Below are positions 1 to 8,967 of a stretch of 15,054 nucleotides of DNA, in pieces. Source of the DNA: CALDCK01 sp050618055 (lineage in GTDB: Bacteria; Myxococcota_A; UBA9160; SMWR01); contig JBNLVK010000071.1 of assembly GCA_050618055.1 (NCBI GenBank), forward strand, positions 1 through 15,054, in the 5' to 3' direction. The notes beneath the pieces were generated by a model. The model was given only the letters and a program-made list of their open reading frames with translations, searched no databases and was not told the origin of the DNA. Position 1 is the first letter of the stretch, and each line of letters starts with the position of its first letter. A program made the translations under genes and the position numbers.

Positions 1-662
1 CGGCGCGGCTGCGGGCGGCGGCTCCCGACTTCCGCCTGCTCTGGGACAACGCCTACGCGGTGCACTGGTTCGAGGAGGACGCGGAGCTGGCGAGCATCGT
101 CGCCGCCTGCGAGCGCGCCGGGAACCCGGACCGGCCGCTGCTGTTCGGGTCGACCTCGAAGATCACCTTCGCCGGCAGCGGCATCTCCGCCTTCGCGTCG
201 AGCGCAGGGAACCTGAAGTGGATGCTGGCCCACCGCGGCAAGCTGACGATCGGTCCGGACAAGCTGAACCAGGCGCGCCACGTCGACTTCTTCCGCCACG
301 AGACGACGCTCTCCGACCACATGAAGGGCCACGCGGCGCTGGTCCGCCCCAAGTTCGAGGCCGTGGAGCGGGTCCTCCAGCAGGAGCTGGCGGGGCTCGA
401 CGTCGCCGAGTGGACCCACCCGACGGGCGGCTACTTCGTGTCCTTCGACTGCGCCGCGCCGATCGCCGCCGAGGTGGTGGCCCTCTGCGCCCGGGCCGGG
501 GTGAAGCTCACGCCGGCCGGCGCCACCTTCCCCTACGGCCGCGACCCGCAGAACGCCAACATCCGCATCGCGCCCACCTTCCCCGGCGCAGCCGACGTGG
601 CGGCGGCGGTCGAGGTGCTGTGCTGCGCGGTGGTCGCACTGACCGCCGGCGCCCGGGTCTAG
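1..662 (+). CDS. PLP-dependent aminotransferase, aspartate aminotransferase Ig / Aminotran_MocR type (5' partial)
   Basis: C-terminal 219 residues of a fold-type I pyridoxal-phosphate aminotransferase; the reading frame is open from base 3 and the N-terminal half lies outside the window. The visible part begins just before the cofactor-binding stretch WDNAYAVHWF. The Schiff-base lysine is in STSKITFAGSG (Lys codon 159-161), followed by the IGPDKLNQARH block and the C-terminal GATFPYGRDPQNANIRIAP motif, whose Arg (codon 564-566) should bind the substrate alpha-carboxylate. These blocks, and the wording around the lysine, match the aspartate aminotransferase subgroup Ig (Pfam Aminotran_MocR) rather than MocR transcription factors. 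Likely cytosolic transfer of an amino group between aspartate or a similar amino acid and a 2-oxo acid; exact substrates cannot be read. It ends in TAG inside a CTAG that also serves as the stop of the convergent acetyltransferase gene, so no terminator separates them. Confidence 0.9.
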   Translation, partial: ARLRAAAPDFRLLWDNAYAVHWFEEDAELASIVAACERAGNPDRPLLFGSTSKITFAGSGISAFASSAGNLKWMLAHRGKLTIGPDKLNQARHVDFFRHETTLSDHMKGHAALVRPKFEAVERVLQQELAGLDVAEWTHPTGGYFVSFDCAAPIAAEVVALCARAGVKLTPAGATFPYGRDPQNANIRIAPTFPGAADVAAAVEVLCCAVVALTAGARV

Positions 663-1171
663 CGCTCCGGCGGCGTCCGCCGCTGGAGCACCTGCATGAA
701 GTCGCCGAAGCCGCGTGCGCGCCAGAAGGCCTGACCGGCGGCGTTGCCCGCCGCCACCCGCACCTCGACGCGCGGCACGCCGCGCTCCTCGGCCCAGCGC
801 AGCGCCGCGTCGGCCAGCGCGCCGCCCAGGCCGCGGCGCCGCGCCGACGGCTCCACGAACAGGTCGCTGATCTCGGCCCGCTCCTTCTCGGCGTGGACCG
901 GGTGGCCGCGGTCGACGCGCACGATGCACATGCCCGCCAGCGCCTCGCCGGCGTCGTCCGCTCCGTCGCCCGCGGGCGCCACGAAGATCTCGGAGCGCGC
1001 GTGCTTCAGGTGGCCCATCAGACCCGGCACCTCGGCCCGCGCCGTCGGCGCCAGCGCGAAGGCCGGATCCAGCGACGCGTGGTACTCGGTGAGCGCGGTC
1101 CACAGCCGGGCCAGCTCGCGGAGGTCCGAGTTCCGCACGCGGCGCACCCGGTCCCGGTCCACGACCGACAC
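659..1171 (-). CDS. GNAT-family N-acetyltransferase
   Basis: 170-residue single-domain GNAT protein, the usual length for the family, predicted to move an acetyl group from acetyl-CoA to an unknown amine. The acetyl-CoA pyrophosphate loop (motif A) is visible as EPSARRRGLGGAL around residues 107-119, preceded by the beta-4 strand AEISDLFV. The C-terminal ending with NAAGQAFWRARGF (about 143-155) is the typical motif B with the conserved aromatic and Arg-Gly-Phe. The start is taken as GTG at 1171 because GGGAGG lies about nine bases upstream, inside the end of the preceding gene; GTG at 1162 is possible. It is the last gene of a leftward operon, five bases after the M23-like gene. Its stop TAG (659-661) shares CTAG with the convergent aminotransferase. 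Substrate unknown: N-terminal amino groups, small metabolites and cell-wall amines are all possible. Confidence 0.88.
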   Translation of the reverse strand: MSVVDRDRVRRVRNSDLRELARLWTALTEYHASLDPAFALAPTARAEVPGLMGHLKHARSEIFVAPAGDGADDAGEALAGMCIVRVDRGHPVHAEKERAEISDLFVEPSARRRGLGGALADAALRWAEERGVPRVEVRVAAGNAAGQAFWRARGFGDFMQVLQRRTPPER

Positions 1172-1176
1172 GCGCC

Positions 1177-2643
1177 TCAGCCTCCCGGGTAGAGCTCGCC
1201 CGCCACCGGCACCAGGCCCGCGGCCGAGCCGTCCTCGAAGCGGATGTCGACGGACCGGGGCTCGCCGCGGTCGTCCACCCGGATCACGCCGAAGTGCAGC
1301 AGCGGCGTCTCCACGTAGCCGGGCCGGCCCGAGCGGCCGAGCACGTCGCCCGTCTTCACCGCGTCGCCGGGACGCACCGGGATGCCGTCGGAGAGGTGCA
1401 GGTAGAGGGCGGCGGTGCCGTCCTCGTGCAGCACCCACACCGCGTTCGGGTTGCCCTCGATCTCCACTCCGCTCTGCTGCGACTTGAAGCCGTCGACCAC
1501 GCGCGCCACCTCGCCGCCGCGCGCCGCCCGCACCTCGCTGCCCACCGGCAGCTCGAACTTGAAGGAGTGGCGGGCGAAGCCGGTGTGGCGGGCCAGGTGC
1601 TCGAACTGGCCGAGCGGACCCTCGCGCGTGCCCACGCTCGCCAGGTCGCCGCCCTCGCCGAGCAGCAGCCGGCGCGGCGTCGCCGGATCGAAGGGGAAGG
1701 CGTAGCGGACCGTCGCGTCGGGCTCGGCGCCGCGCGGCGCGAAGCTCCAGTAGTCGGCGATCATCTGCTCGCCGATGCGCTCCTGGATCTCCCGGTCGGG
1801 CACGCCCTGGATGTTCCAGGCCACCACCTGGGCGCCCAGCCGCTCCACGTCCTGCCGGCCCACGTAGATGCCCGACTCGGCCAGGCCGTCGCGCACGCCC
1901 TGCCGGGCCTGGGCCTGGATCTGGGGACTCTCCTGGACGGCCCGCTCCATCTCGCGGCGGAACACCTTCTCCTGGAGCTCCTTCTGGTCCTTCGCGCCCT
2001 TCACCGCACCGACGTCGCCGGCCTTGAACATGCGGAAGGTCCCGTGGCGGCTGCCGTCGCGCTCGTAGCTGCCGGAGATCTGGGTGCGCATCACCTCGCT
2101 GGCGGCGTACTCGGTGAGTCCCTCCATCGAGTCGGTGCGGCCGCCGCCCATCATGTCGGCGCGGCGGAACACCGGCCGCGTCGGCATGCCCTCGATCGAC
2201 CACACCTCCTGGTAGGTCACCACCGACGCCGAGGCCGCCGACATCTGGCGGCTCGACGTCCAGCCGTCGTCGTCGTTGCCGCGCAGGGTCTTGACCTTCG
2301 AGCCCCGCGAGTTCACCTGGAGACCGCTGCGGATCTCGGCGCGCTGGCCGACGTTCGGCTCCCAGTAGTGGAGGATCCTCGCGTACTGGCCCGTGTGGCG
2401 CCGCTCGAAGCGGCCGGTGTCGTCCTCGAACACCACGATCGGGTACTCGGTCCACTGGATGCGCCGGCCCTTCTTCGCGAACACCCAGACCCGGTCGTCC
2501 CAGCGCTCCTGGTCCGCGTTGGGCGCGTTGTCGTCCTTGTAGTGGACGAGCACGTACCAGGTGCCGATCAGGTCGACCGCCTCGGCCGCGGCGAGCGACG
2601 GCAGGGCGCAGAGCAGCCAGCAGAGGGCGAGCGCGCGGCGCAT
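1177..2643 (-). CDS. Secreted protein with degenerate LytM/M23 peptidase domain
   Basis: 488 residues. Residues 1-20 form a Sec signal peptide (basic start, hydrophobic core, LAAA before Glu21), so the protein should act in the periplasm. Residues about 21-340 are not a family I can name; they are rich in charged residues and include the phrase RSGLQVNSRGSK (105-116). Residues about 355-460 fold like an M23 (LytM) metallopeptidase: GSEVRAARGGEVARV, LYLHLSDG with the catalytic-type His416, the turn GDVLGRSGRPG, and PLLHFGV. Compared with active enzymes, the zinc-binding Asp after the first His is missing (Lys362 or Phe363 at that place) and the first His of the HxH pair is Leu448, leaving His359, His416 and His450. 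It is therefore probably a non-catalytic LytM factor that binds or regulates murein hydrolysis, as known for EnvC and NlpD. Its ATG (2643-2641) shares one base with the thyX-like stop, pointing to translational coupling. Confidence 0.82.
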   Translation of the reverse strand: MRRALALCWLLCALPSLAAAEAVDLIGTWYVLVHYKDDNAPNADQERWDDRVWVFAKKGRRIQWTEYPIVVFEDDTGRFERRHTGQYARILHYWEPNVGQRAEIRSGLQVNSRGSKVKTLRGNDDDGWTSSRQMSAASASVVTYQEVWSIEGMPTRPVFRRADMMGGGRTDSMEGLTEYAASEVMRTQISGSYERDGSRHGTFRMFKAGDVGAVKGAKDQKELQEKVFRREMERAVQESPQIQAQARQGVRDGLAESGIYVGRQDVERLGAQVVAWNIQGVPDREIQERIGEQMIADYWSFAPRGAEPDATVRYAFPFDPATPRRLLLGEGGDLASVGTREGPLGQFEHLARHTGFARHSFKFELPVGSEVRAARGGEVARVVDGFKSQQSGVEIEGNPNAVWVLHEDGTAALYLHLSDGIPVRPGDAVKTGDVLGRSGRPGYVETPLLHFGVIRVDDRGEPRSVDIRFEDGSAAGLVPVAGELYPGG

Positions 2644-4178
2644 CAGATCACCCGGGTGGTGTCCGGGAAGCTCTTCCAGACGGGCACGCCGCAGAAGTGG
2701 GATCCCTCGGTGCAGCGCGGGCGGGCGTTGCCGTTGCGCACCACGCAGGGCGGACCCATGTGCGCGACCAGGCTCGGGTGGACGGCGCGCACCTGCTCGA
2801 TCTCGTCCATCGACGCCTGCCAGATCTCGCGCTGCGCGTTCAGGCAGGTGCGCATGGTCCACTTGTGCATCAGGTCGAGCAGCGTGCCCGACTCCTCGAA
2901 GCGCACGGCCAGCGCGTTGGGCAGCACGTAGAGCGCGTTCTCCGGCGACACGCCCAGCGCCAGCAGGCGCCGGCGCGCGTCCCACTGCTCCTCCACCGTC
3001 TCGCGGAAGAGCGCGCGGGCGGCGTCGTCGGCCGCGATCAGCTCGGGCTCGACCACGTCGACGCGGTCGGGCACGGTGCGCGAGAGCAGCGGTCGCGACC
3101 CGGGCACGGTGCGGTGGCGCTGGTCCTGGGAGTCGGCCGTGTGAGAGAGCTTCTTGCGGAACACGAAGTGGGCGTGGGCCAGCGCGCGCATGATCGGCGC
3201 GTGGGTGGAGACGTTCAGCCGGTCGAGCCGGTAGGGGTTGCGCGCCGGATCGAGCGCCAGCGCCAGCGCCTCGTCGTCGGCCAGGTCCACGCGGCCGAGC
3301 ACCTGGCGGACGGCATCGGCCACCACCTGGGGCGCCCGGGCGCTCCAATCGACCAGCCGCGCGGTGCGTCCGTCGAGCGACTTGTCGAAGGCCTCGACCG
3401 CCGCCGCGTCGCCCACCCCCGGCGGCGCGATGCCGGTCTCGACCACCTCCTCGGGCAGCAGCGACTCCTCGCCGACGCGGCCGAAGAAGGCGGGATCCAG
3501 CCGCTCCACCTCGTCCACCATCAGCCCCACCACGCGGGCCGCCTCCTCCGGGACGTCGCCGACGCGGGCCATGCGCCGCAGGCGGTGCAGCACGATGCCC
3601 GAGATCGTGTAGACCATCGAGGTGTGGCAGGCGATCGGGATCACGTAGCGCGCGGTCTCGATGGCCTTCTTCTGGGCCTCGCGGGCGACGTTCCTGCCGA
3701 AGGCCTGGTTCTGGCGCTGGTCGAGGCGCCACAGGTCGGAGAGGATGCCCCGGGTGGTGGGCGTGAGCCGCTCGGACAGCTCGCCGTAGGCGCGCCAGGC
3801 GCGCTCCACCGACGCGGTGAAGATCTCCCGCGCCCTGCCCTGCACGCTGGGCGGCACGTGGGCCGTCACCTCGCCCAGCACCACGTAGCGCTGGCTCTGC
3901 TGCTCGGTGTTGTAGAACGGGAAGCCGTGCAGGAACGACCACACGAGCTGGCGCGACACGCCCGACAGCGAGAACTCGAAGGTGGCGTGCTGGAACACCG
4001 TGTGGTGTCCGCCCTCGAAGGTCAGCGGACCGATGTTGCGGCGCTGGCGCTCGGTGATCTCGCCGGCCTCGACCACCCGCGGCGAATAGCAGGTGCGCGC
4101 GGCGGCGATGGCGTCGTCGTAGGGCTGGTCGGTCGCGCTGCGCAGCCGGACCACCGGCCCGGCGTCGATCACCGCCAC
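2643..4178 (-). CDS. Double-length ThyX-type flavin-dependent thymidylate synthase
   Basis: 511 residues, about twice an ordinary ThyX (roughly 220-250). ThyX methylates dUMP to dTMP using methylene-tetrahydrofolate, NADPH and FAD in the cytosol. Two ThyX-like copies can be seen. Copy 1 (about 1-225) has GHHTVFQHATFEFSLSGVSR (57-76) and NTEQQSQRY (90-98), but LHG (83-85) where RHR is expected, then RYVIPIACHTS. Copy 2 (about 310-465) keeps QRHR (353-356), ALYVLPNALAVRFE and AQREIW (448-453), close to the usual AQxEIR. The C-terminus carries Cys478, Cys489 and Cys496. Start chosen as GTG 4178 because AGGAGG (4187-4192) lies eight bases upstream; upstream in-frame codons lack a site. First gene of the operon with the M23-like protein and the GNAT. 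Long ThyX proteins of about 500 residues are known, the chlamydial enzyme being one I recall. Activity is likely but not certain, since the RHR-x7-Ser signature is imperfect in both copies. Confidence 0.82.
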   Translation of the reverse strand: MAVIDAGPVVRLRSATDQPYDDAIAAARTCYSPRVVEAGEITERQRRNIGPLTFEGGHHTVFQHATFEFSLSGVSRQLVWSFLHGFPFYNTEQQSQRYVVLGEVTAHVPPSVQGRAREIFTASVERAWRAYGELSERLTPTTRGILSDLWRLDQRQNQAFGRNVAREAQKKAIETARYVIPIACHTSMVYTISGIVLHRLRRMARVGDVPEEAARVVGLMVDEVERLDPAFFGRVGEESLLPEEVVETGIAPPGVGDAAAVEAFDKSLDGRTARLVDWSARAPQVVADAVRQVLGRVDLADDEALALALDPARNPYRLDRLNVSTHAPIMRALAHAHFVFRKKLSHTADSQDQRHRTVPGSRPLLSRTVPDRVDVVEPELIAADDAARALFRETVEEQWDARRRLLALGVSPENALYVLPNALAVRFEESGTLLDLMHKWTMRTCLNAQREIWQASMDEIEQVRAVHPSLVAHMGPPCVVRNGNARPRCTEGSHFCGVPVWKSFPDTTRVI

Positions 4179-4186
4179 GGCATGCT

Positions 4187-4192
4187 CCTCCT
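4187..4192 (-). promoter_or_regulatory. Shine-Dalgarno site of the thyX-like gene
   Basis: The minus strand reads AGGAGG here, a perfect anti-16S match, eight bases before GTG at 4178. It decides the start codon: GTG at 4172 would be 14 bases away, and an overlapping ATG at 4183 is out of frame and runs into a stop within a few codons. Confidence 0.7.
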
Positions 4193-4287
4193 GCACGGGA
4201 ACGCGCGCTCCGTCGGCCGCACACCCCCGCGCCACCGACGGATGATTACTCTGGCAGACCCCGGGATCCGGTGCGAGGGCAAAGTTT

Positions 4288-4301
4288 TTCCACAATTGGA
4301 A
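4288..4301. repeat. Inverted repeat TTCCA-N4-TGGAA, possible operator
   Basis: The plus strand reads TTCCACAATTGGAA, two perfect 5-base arms around a 4-base centre, inside an AT-rich island that stands out from the GC-rich surroundings. It lies 110 bases upstream of the thyX-like start and about 125 bases upstream of the sigma-54 promoter, so it could be an operator for the former or an enhancer (activator) site for the latter. The overlapping TTTTCCACA (4286-4294) differs from the DnaA box TTATCCACA at one base. Function is inference. Confidence 0.35.
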
Positions 4302-4426
4302 GGACCATCACCCGAGTTGCCGGTCGGCGCGAGCCGCCGGCGGCGCCGCGCCGCGGCGCGAGTTCCGTACCGCCTGCATCGGCTTACGCCCGCTGCTGCG
4401 GGTCGGTGTAGACTCGCCCGCCGCGT

Positions 4427-4441
4427 TGGCACACCGCTTGC
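4427..4441 (+). promoter_or_regulatory. Sigma-54 (RpoN) -24/-12 promoter
   Basis: TGGCAC, five bases, TTGC: the GG (4428-4429) and GC (4440-4441) are separated by exactly ten bases, as the sigma-54 consensus requires, and all ten most conserved positions match. Transcription would begin about 12 bases after the GC, near 4453, leaving a leader of about 30 bases before ATG 4484. This start point excludes the upstream in-frame GTG at 4448 as the initiation codon. Transcription would need an active enhancer-binding protein; none is encoded in the window, because the AAA+ domain of the downstream gene is degenerate. Confidence 0.72.
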
Positions 4442-4483
4442 CCCTTCGTGGATCGGATTCCTCCGCACTGGATTCGTGTACCC

Positions 4484-6454
<1,971 letters not shown>

Positions 6455-6630
6455 GGGCCTTTTTGCGAACACGTTCTCATTCGTGGCCGGGCCTCCCCTA
6501 CCTCGCCCCACCCGGCTGATTTCCTTCCGATTTTCGCCCCCGGCGGGTTCAGATCACCGCCCGTCCGGCCGATGCGTCCGGGGTCGAGCTGCGCGCCCCT
6601 GCCGGGCGCTGGCGGAGGAAGGAGACGCGC
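6455..6630. other. Intergenic region before the HD-GYP gene
   Basis: 176 bases. Beyond the T-run at its left edge and the ribosome binding site at its right edge I see only CACG-N8-CGTG (6471-6486), a short-armed inverted repeat, and a pyrimidine-rich tract. No sigma-54 motif and no convincing -35/-10 pair were found. Confidence 0.4.
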
Positions 6631-7821
6631 ATGAGCGAGCCCCGGTCCGAGACCCACGCGGCCACCGTCCTGATCGTCGACGACGAGCGCGGACCCCGCG
6701 AGTCGCTGCGCATGATCCTGGCGCCCACCCATCGGGTGGTCTGCGCCAAGACCGGATCCGAGGCGCTCGAGCTGCTGGAGAGCGAGCCGGTGGACGTGGT
6801 GACCCTCGACCTGAACATGCCGGGCATGCTGGGCGACGAGGTCATGCGCACCGTGCGGGAGAAGCACCCGCACGTCGAGATCATCGTGATCACCGGCTGC
6901 GGCAGCCTGGAGAGCGCCACCGAGGGCATCCGCTTCGGCATCTGCGACTACCTCCAGAAGCCCTTCGACGTGGTGCAGGTGATGGGCGCGGTCACGCGGG
7001 CGCTGGCCCGCCGCAAGGCGCGCACCGGCCTGGTGAGCTTCCTCGAGGCGCTGGGCGACGTGGTCGGGCGCGAGGCGGACGCGGCGGCGATCCTGGAGGA
7101 GGTCCAGCGCAGCCAGAAGATCCGCGGGCGCCTGCGCGCCCTGGTCGGCGAGCAGGGCGAGGCCCAGGACCGCTCCCAGACCGACGAGCACACCGTCGAG
7201 TTCCTCGAGGTGCTGGCCGAGACCATCGAGACCAAGGACCGCTTCATGCGCGGCCACGCGCGCCGGGTCGCCTTCTACGCCGGGCTGGTCGCCGACCGGC
7301 TGGCGCTGCCCGTCGAGACCCAGGAGCGGGTTCGCATCTCCGCCTTCCTGCACGACCTGGGCAAGGTGGGCGTGCCCACCGACCTGCTGCTGCGGGCCGG
7401 CGCGCTGGAGCCGGCGGAGCGCGAGATCGTGGAGCGGCATCCGGTGATCGGAGCGCACCTGCTGAACCCGCTGGACCTGCCCTACGTGATCCCCGTGGCG
7501 ATCCGCCACCACCACGAGTGGTGGGACGGCAGCGGCTACCCGGACGGGCTGTCGGGCGAGGAGATCCCGCTGGAGGCGCGCATCATCGCGGTGGCCGACG
7601 CCTTCGACGCCATGACCTGCGACCGGCCCTACCGCCAGGCGCTGCGCCGCGAGATCGTGGTGTCGGAGCTGAAGCGCTACGCCGGCATCCAGTTCGACCC
7701 GCAGATCGCCACCCTGTTCCTGGAGATCCTGGAGGAGGGCGTGGCCGACGTGGACGTGCTGACGCTGGCGGAGAGCGCCTCGGCGCCGGGCAGCAGCGCC
7801 ACCGAACAGCCCGCCGCCTGA
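6631..7821 (+). CDS. Response regulator with REC and HD-GYP domains (cyclic-di-GMP phosphodiesterase)
   Basis: 396 residues, cytosolic. Residues about 10-125 are a complete receiver: acidic pair Asp17-Asp18, phospho-Asp60 (VTLDLNMPG), Thr88 and Lys110 before Pro. Residues about 185-370 are an HD-GYP domain with the full signature: His209, HDLGK (241-245), His270, HHHEWWDG (293-300), GYP (302-304) and VADAFDAM with Asp323. HD-GYP proteins hydrolyse cyclic-di-GMP to pGpG or GMP, so phosphorylation of Asp60 likely controls second-messenger level and hence motility, biofilm or development. A stretch between the domains (about 130-185) looks helical and charged. ATG 6631 follows the strong site GGAGGAAGGAG (6614-6624). 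The gap of 176 bases to the preceding gene has a weak terminator, so it probably has its own promoter, which I could not pick out. The neighbouring pseudo-signalling protein is a candidate partner. No canonical kinase is encoded in the window. Confidence 0.95.
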   Translation: MSEPRSETHAATVLIVDDERGPRESLRMILAPTHRVVCAKTGSEALELLESEPVDVVTLDLNMPGMLGDEVMRTVREKHPHVEIIVITGCGSLESATEGIRFGICDYLQKPFDVVQVMGAVTRALARRKARTGLVSFLEALGDVVGREADAAAILEEVQRSQKIRGRLRALVGEQGEAQDRSQTDEHTVEFLEVLAETIETKDRFMRGHARRVAFYAGLVADRLALPVETQERVRISAFLHDLGKVGVPTDLLLRAGALEPAEREIVERHPVIGAHLLNPLDLPYVIPVAIRHHHEWWDGSGYPDGLSGEEIPLEARIIAVADAFDAMTCDRPYRQALRREIVVSELKRYAGIQFDPQIATLFLEILEEGVADVDVLTLAESASAPGSSATEQPAA

Positions 7822-7853
7822 GCCGCCGCCCGGCGCGCTAGCATCCCCCGGCG

Positions 7854-8219
7854 ATGTTCGGCATCGGCATGACCGAGCTGCTGGTGATCTTCGTGATCGG
7901 GCTCGTGGTGCTCGGTCCGAAGCGGCTGCCCGAGCTCGCCCGCAGCCTGGGGCGCGGCATCGCCGAGTTCCGCCGCGCGTCGCTGGACATCCGCAAGGAG
8001 TTCATGGACGTGGCGGAGGAGGTGAAGATCCAGCCGCCCAGCCTGGAGCAGACCGGCGACGGCATGCCGCCCCAGGCCGGCGACGTGGCGCCCGAGGGTC
8101 CGGTGCCCGCCGAGAAGCCGGCTCCGCCCGCGTCGGCCGACGCGCCCGACCCGAGCGAGGACGGGGAGCCGGACCACGAGCCCGAGCCGGATCCGGAGAC
8201 CGGCCGTCCCCATGGATGA
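7854..8219 (+). CDS. tatA: Twin-arginine translocase subunit TatA/TatB
   Basis: 121 residues. The N-terminus MFGIGMTELLVIFVIGLVVLGPKRLPE shown by residues 1-27 has the family plan: short periplasmic end with Glu8, one membrane helix (about 8-20), the Gly-Pro hinge (21-22), then an amphipathic helix with LARSLGRG (28-35). The tail (about 60-121) is a Pro/Glu/Asp-rich disordered segment. TatA oligomers help form the passage for folded, cofactor-loaded proteins across the inner membrane; TatB works with TatC in signal recognition. Glu8 and the MFGIG start resemble TatB, but in many relatives the protein at this position next to tatC is called TatA, and one protein may do both jobs. It lies 32 bases after the HD-GYP gene and overlaps tatC by eight bases. 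No Shine-Dalgarno sequence is visible; TAGCAT (7839-7844) sits nine bases before the ATG. Confidence 0.9.
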   Translation: MFGIGMTELLVIFVIGLVVLGPKRLPELARSLGRGIAEFRRASLDIRKEFMDVAEEVKIQPPSLEQTGDGMPPQAGDVAPEGPVPAEKPAPPASADAPDPSEDGEPDHEPEPDPETGRPHG

Positions 8220-8967
8220 CACGCGGCTCCCGCTGACCGAGCACCTGGCCGAGCTGCGCAGCCGCATCATCCGCATCCTGCTGGCCTGGATCGTCGGCAG
8301 CGCCCTGGCCTGGAGCTGGTCGGAGCAGATCTTCGGCCTGCTGCTCGAGCCGGCGGTGGCGGCGCTGGCCGAGGGCGAGCGCACGCTCCAGGCGATCGCG
8401 CCCACCGAGATCTTCTTCACGTATCTCAAGTGCGCGCTGCTGGCCGGCTTCGTGTTCTCGCTGCCGGTCGTCTTCTGGCAGGTGTGGGCGTTCGTGGCGC
8501 CGGGCCTGTACGAGAGCGAGAAGAGCGCGGTGGTGCCCTTCGTGCTGGTCTCGACGGTGCTCTTCGCCGGCGGCGCCGTGTTCGGCTACACGCAGGTCTT
8601 CCCGCTGATGTTCGACTTCTTCACGGGCTTCGACAACGAGTTCGTGCAGTCGGCCTGGACCATGCGCGAGGTGTTCGCGCTGACCACGCGCCTGTTCCTG
8701 GCCTTCGGCGTGGCCTTCGAGCTGCCGGTGGTGGTGTTCTTCCTGTCGCTGGCCGGCATCGTCGACGCGCCCACCCTGTTCCGCGGCACGCCCTACGCGG
8801 TGCTGGGCGTGTTCGTCACCGCGGCGCTGCTGACGCCGCCCGACTGGGTCTCCCAGGTGTTCCTGGCCATCCCCATGATCGCCCTCTACCTGCTGGGCGT
8901 GGGCGTGGCGTACCTCTTCGGCGGATCGCGCAGCCGCGCGCCCCAGGCCGACCGCAGCGCCGGCTAG
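8212..8967 (+). CDS. tatC: Twin-arginine translocase subunit TatC
   Basis: 251 residues, usual TatC length, six membrane helices. It is the inner-membrane receptor that binds the twin-arginine signal peptide of folded export substrates and recruits TatA. Visible family motifs are LTEHLAELRSRI (8-19) at the cytosolic start, PTEIFFTYLK (64-73), FWQVWAFVAPGLYESEK (88-104) with Phe94 and Glu103 of the signal-peptide site, AFELP with Glu170 inside the membrane, and TPPDWVSQ with Asp211. These four residues fall at the same numbers as in the well-studied E. coli protein, as I recall them, so the protein is expected to be functional. Start ATG 8212 lies eight bases before the end of tatA, so the two are translated together. 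The gene ends in TAG within CTAG, only ten bases from the stop of the convergent nudC. Confidence 0.97.
   Translation: MDDTRLPLTEHLAELRSRIIRILLAWIVGSALAWSWSEQIFGLLLEPAVAALAEGERTLQAIAPTEIFFTYLKCALLAGFVFSLPVVFWQVWAFVAPGLYESEKSAVVPFVLVSTVLFAGGAVFGYTQVFPLMFDFFTGFDNEFVQSAWTMREVFALTTRLFLAFGVAFELPVVVFFLSLAGIVDAPTLFRGTPYAVLGVFVTAALLTPPDWVSQVFLAIPMIALYLLGVGVAYLFGGSRSRAPQADRSAG

Larger units (their letters stand above)
4179..4483. other. Divergent intergenic region between thyX-like gene and pseudo-signalling gene
   Basis: 305 bases without a gene, the longest non-coding stretch in the window. Its left third is the leader of the thyX-like gene. The middle has an AT-rich island around 4281-4301 with an inverted repeat. 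The right third carries the sigma-54 promoter, and just before it TGTAGACT (4407-4414), which could be an extended -10 of a sigma-70-type promoter but has only a poor -35 (TTACGC, 19-base spacing). I see no convincing -35/-10 pair for the leftward operon. Confidence 0.6.

Noticed and set aside
4210..4240. Sigma-54-like TGGCGC...TGTGC on the minus strand before thyX
   Set aside because: The GG to GC spacing is eleven bases rather than ten and the -12 TTGC is not present.
4286..4294. Replication origin near the DnaA-box-like sequence
   Set aside because: Only one near-match is present; no cluster of boxes and no dnaA, dnaN or gyrase genes nearby.
4448..4483. GTG at 4448 as start of the pseudo-signalling protein
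   Set aside because: It lies only six bases after the sigma-54 -12 element, upstream of the expected transcription start, and has no ribosome site. The extra 12 residues look unlike a conserved start.
6483..7841. Plus-strand frame overlapping the HD-GYP gene and other plus-strand Arg/Ala-rich frames such as 218-1192 and 10021-12906
   Set aside because: Frame-shifted shadows with extreme Arg, Pro and Gly content and no domain.
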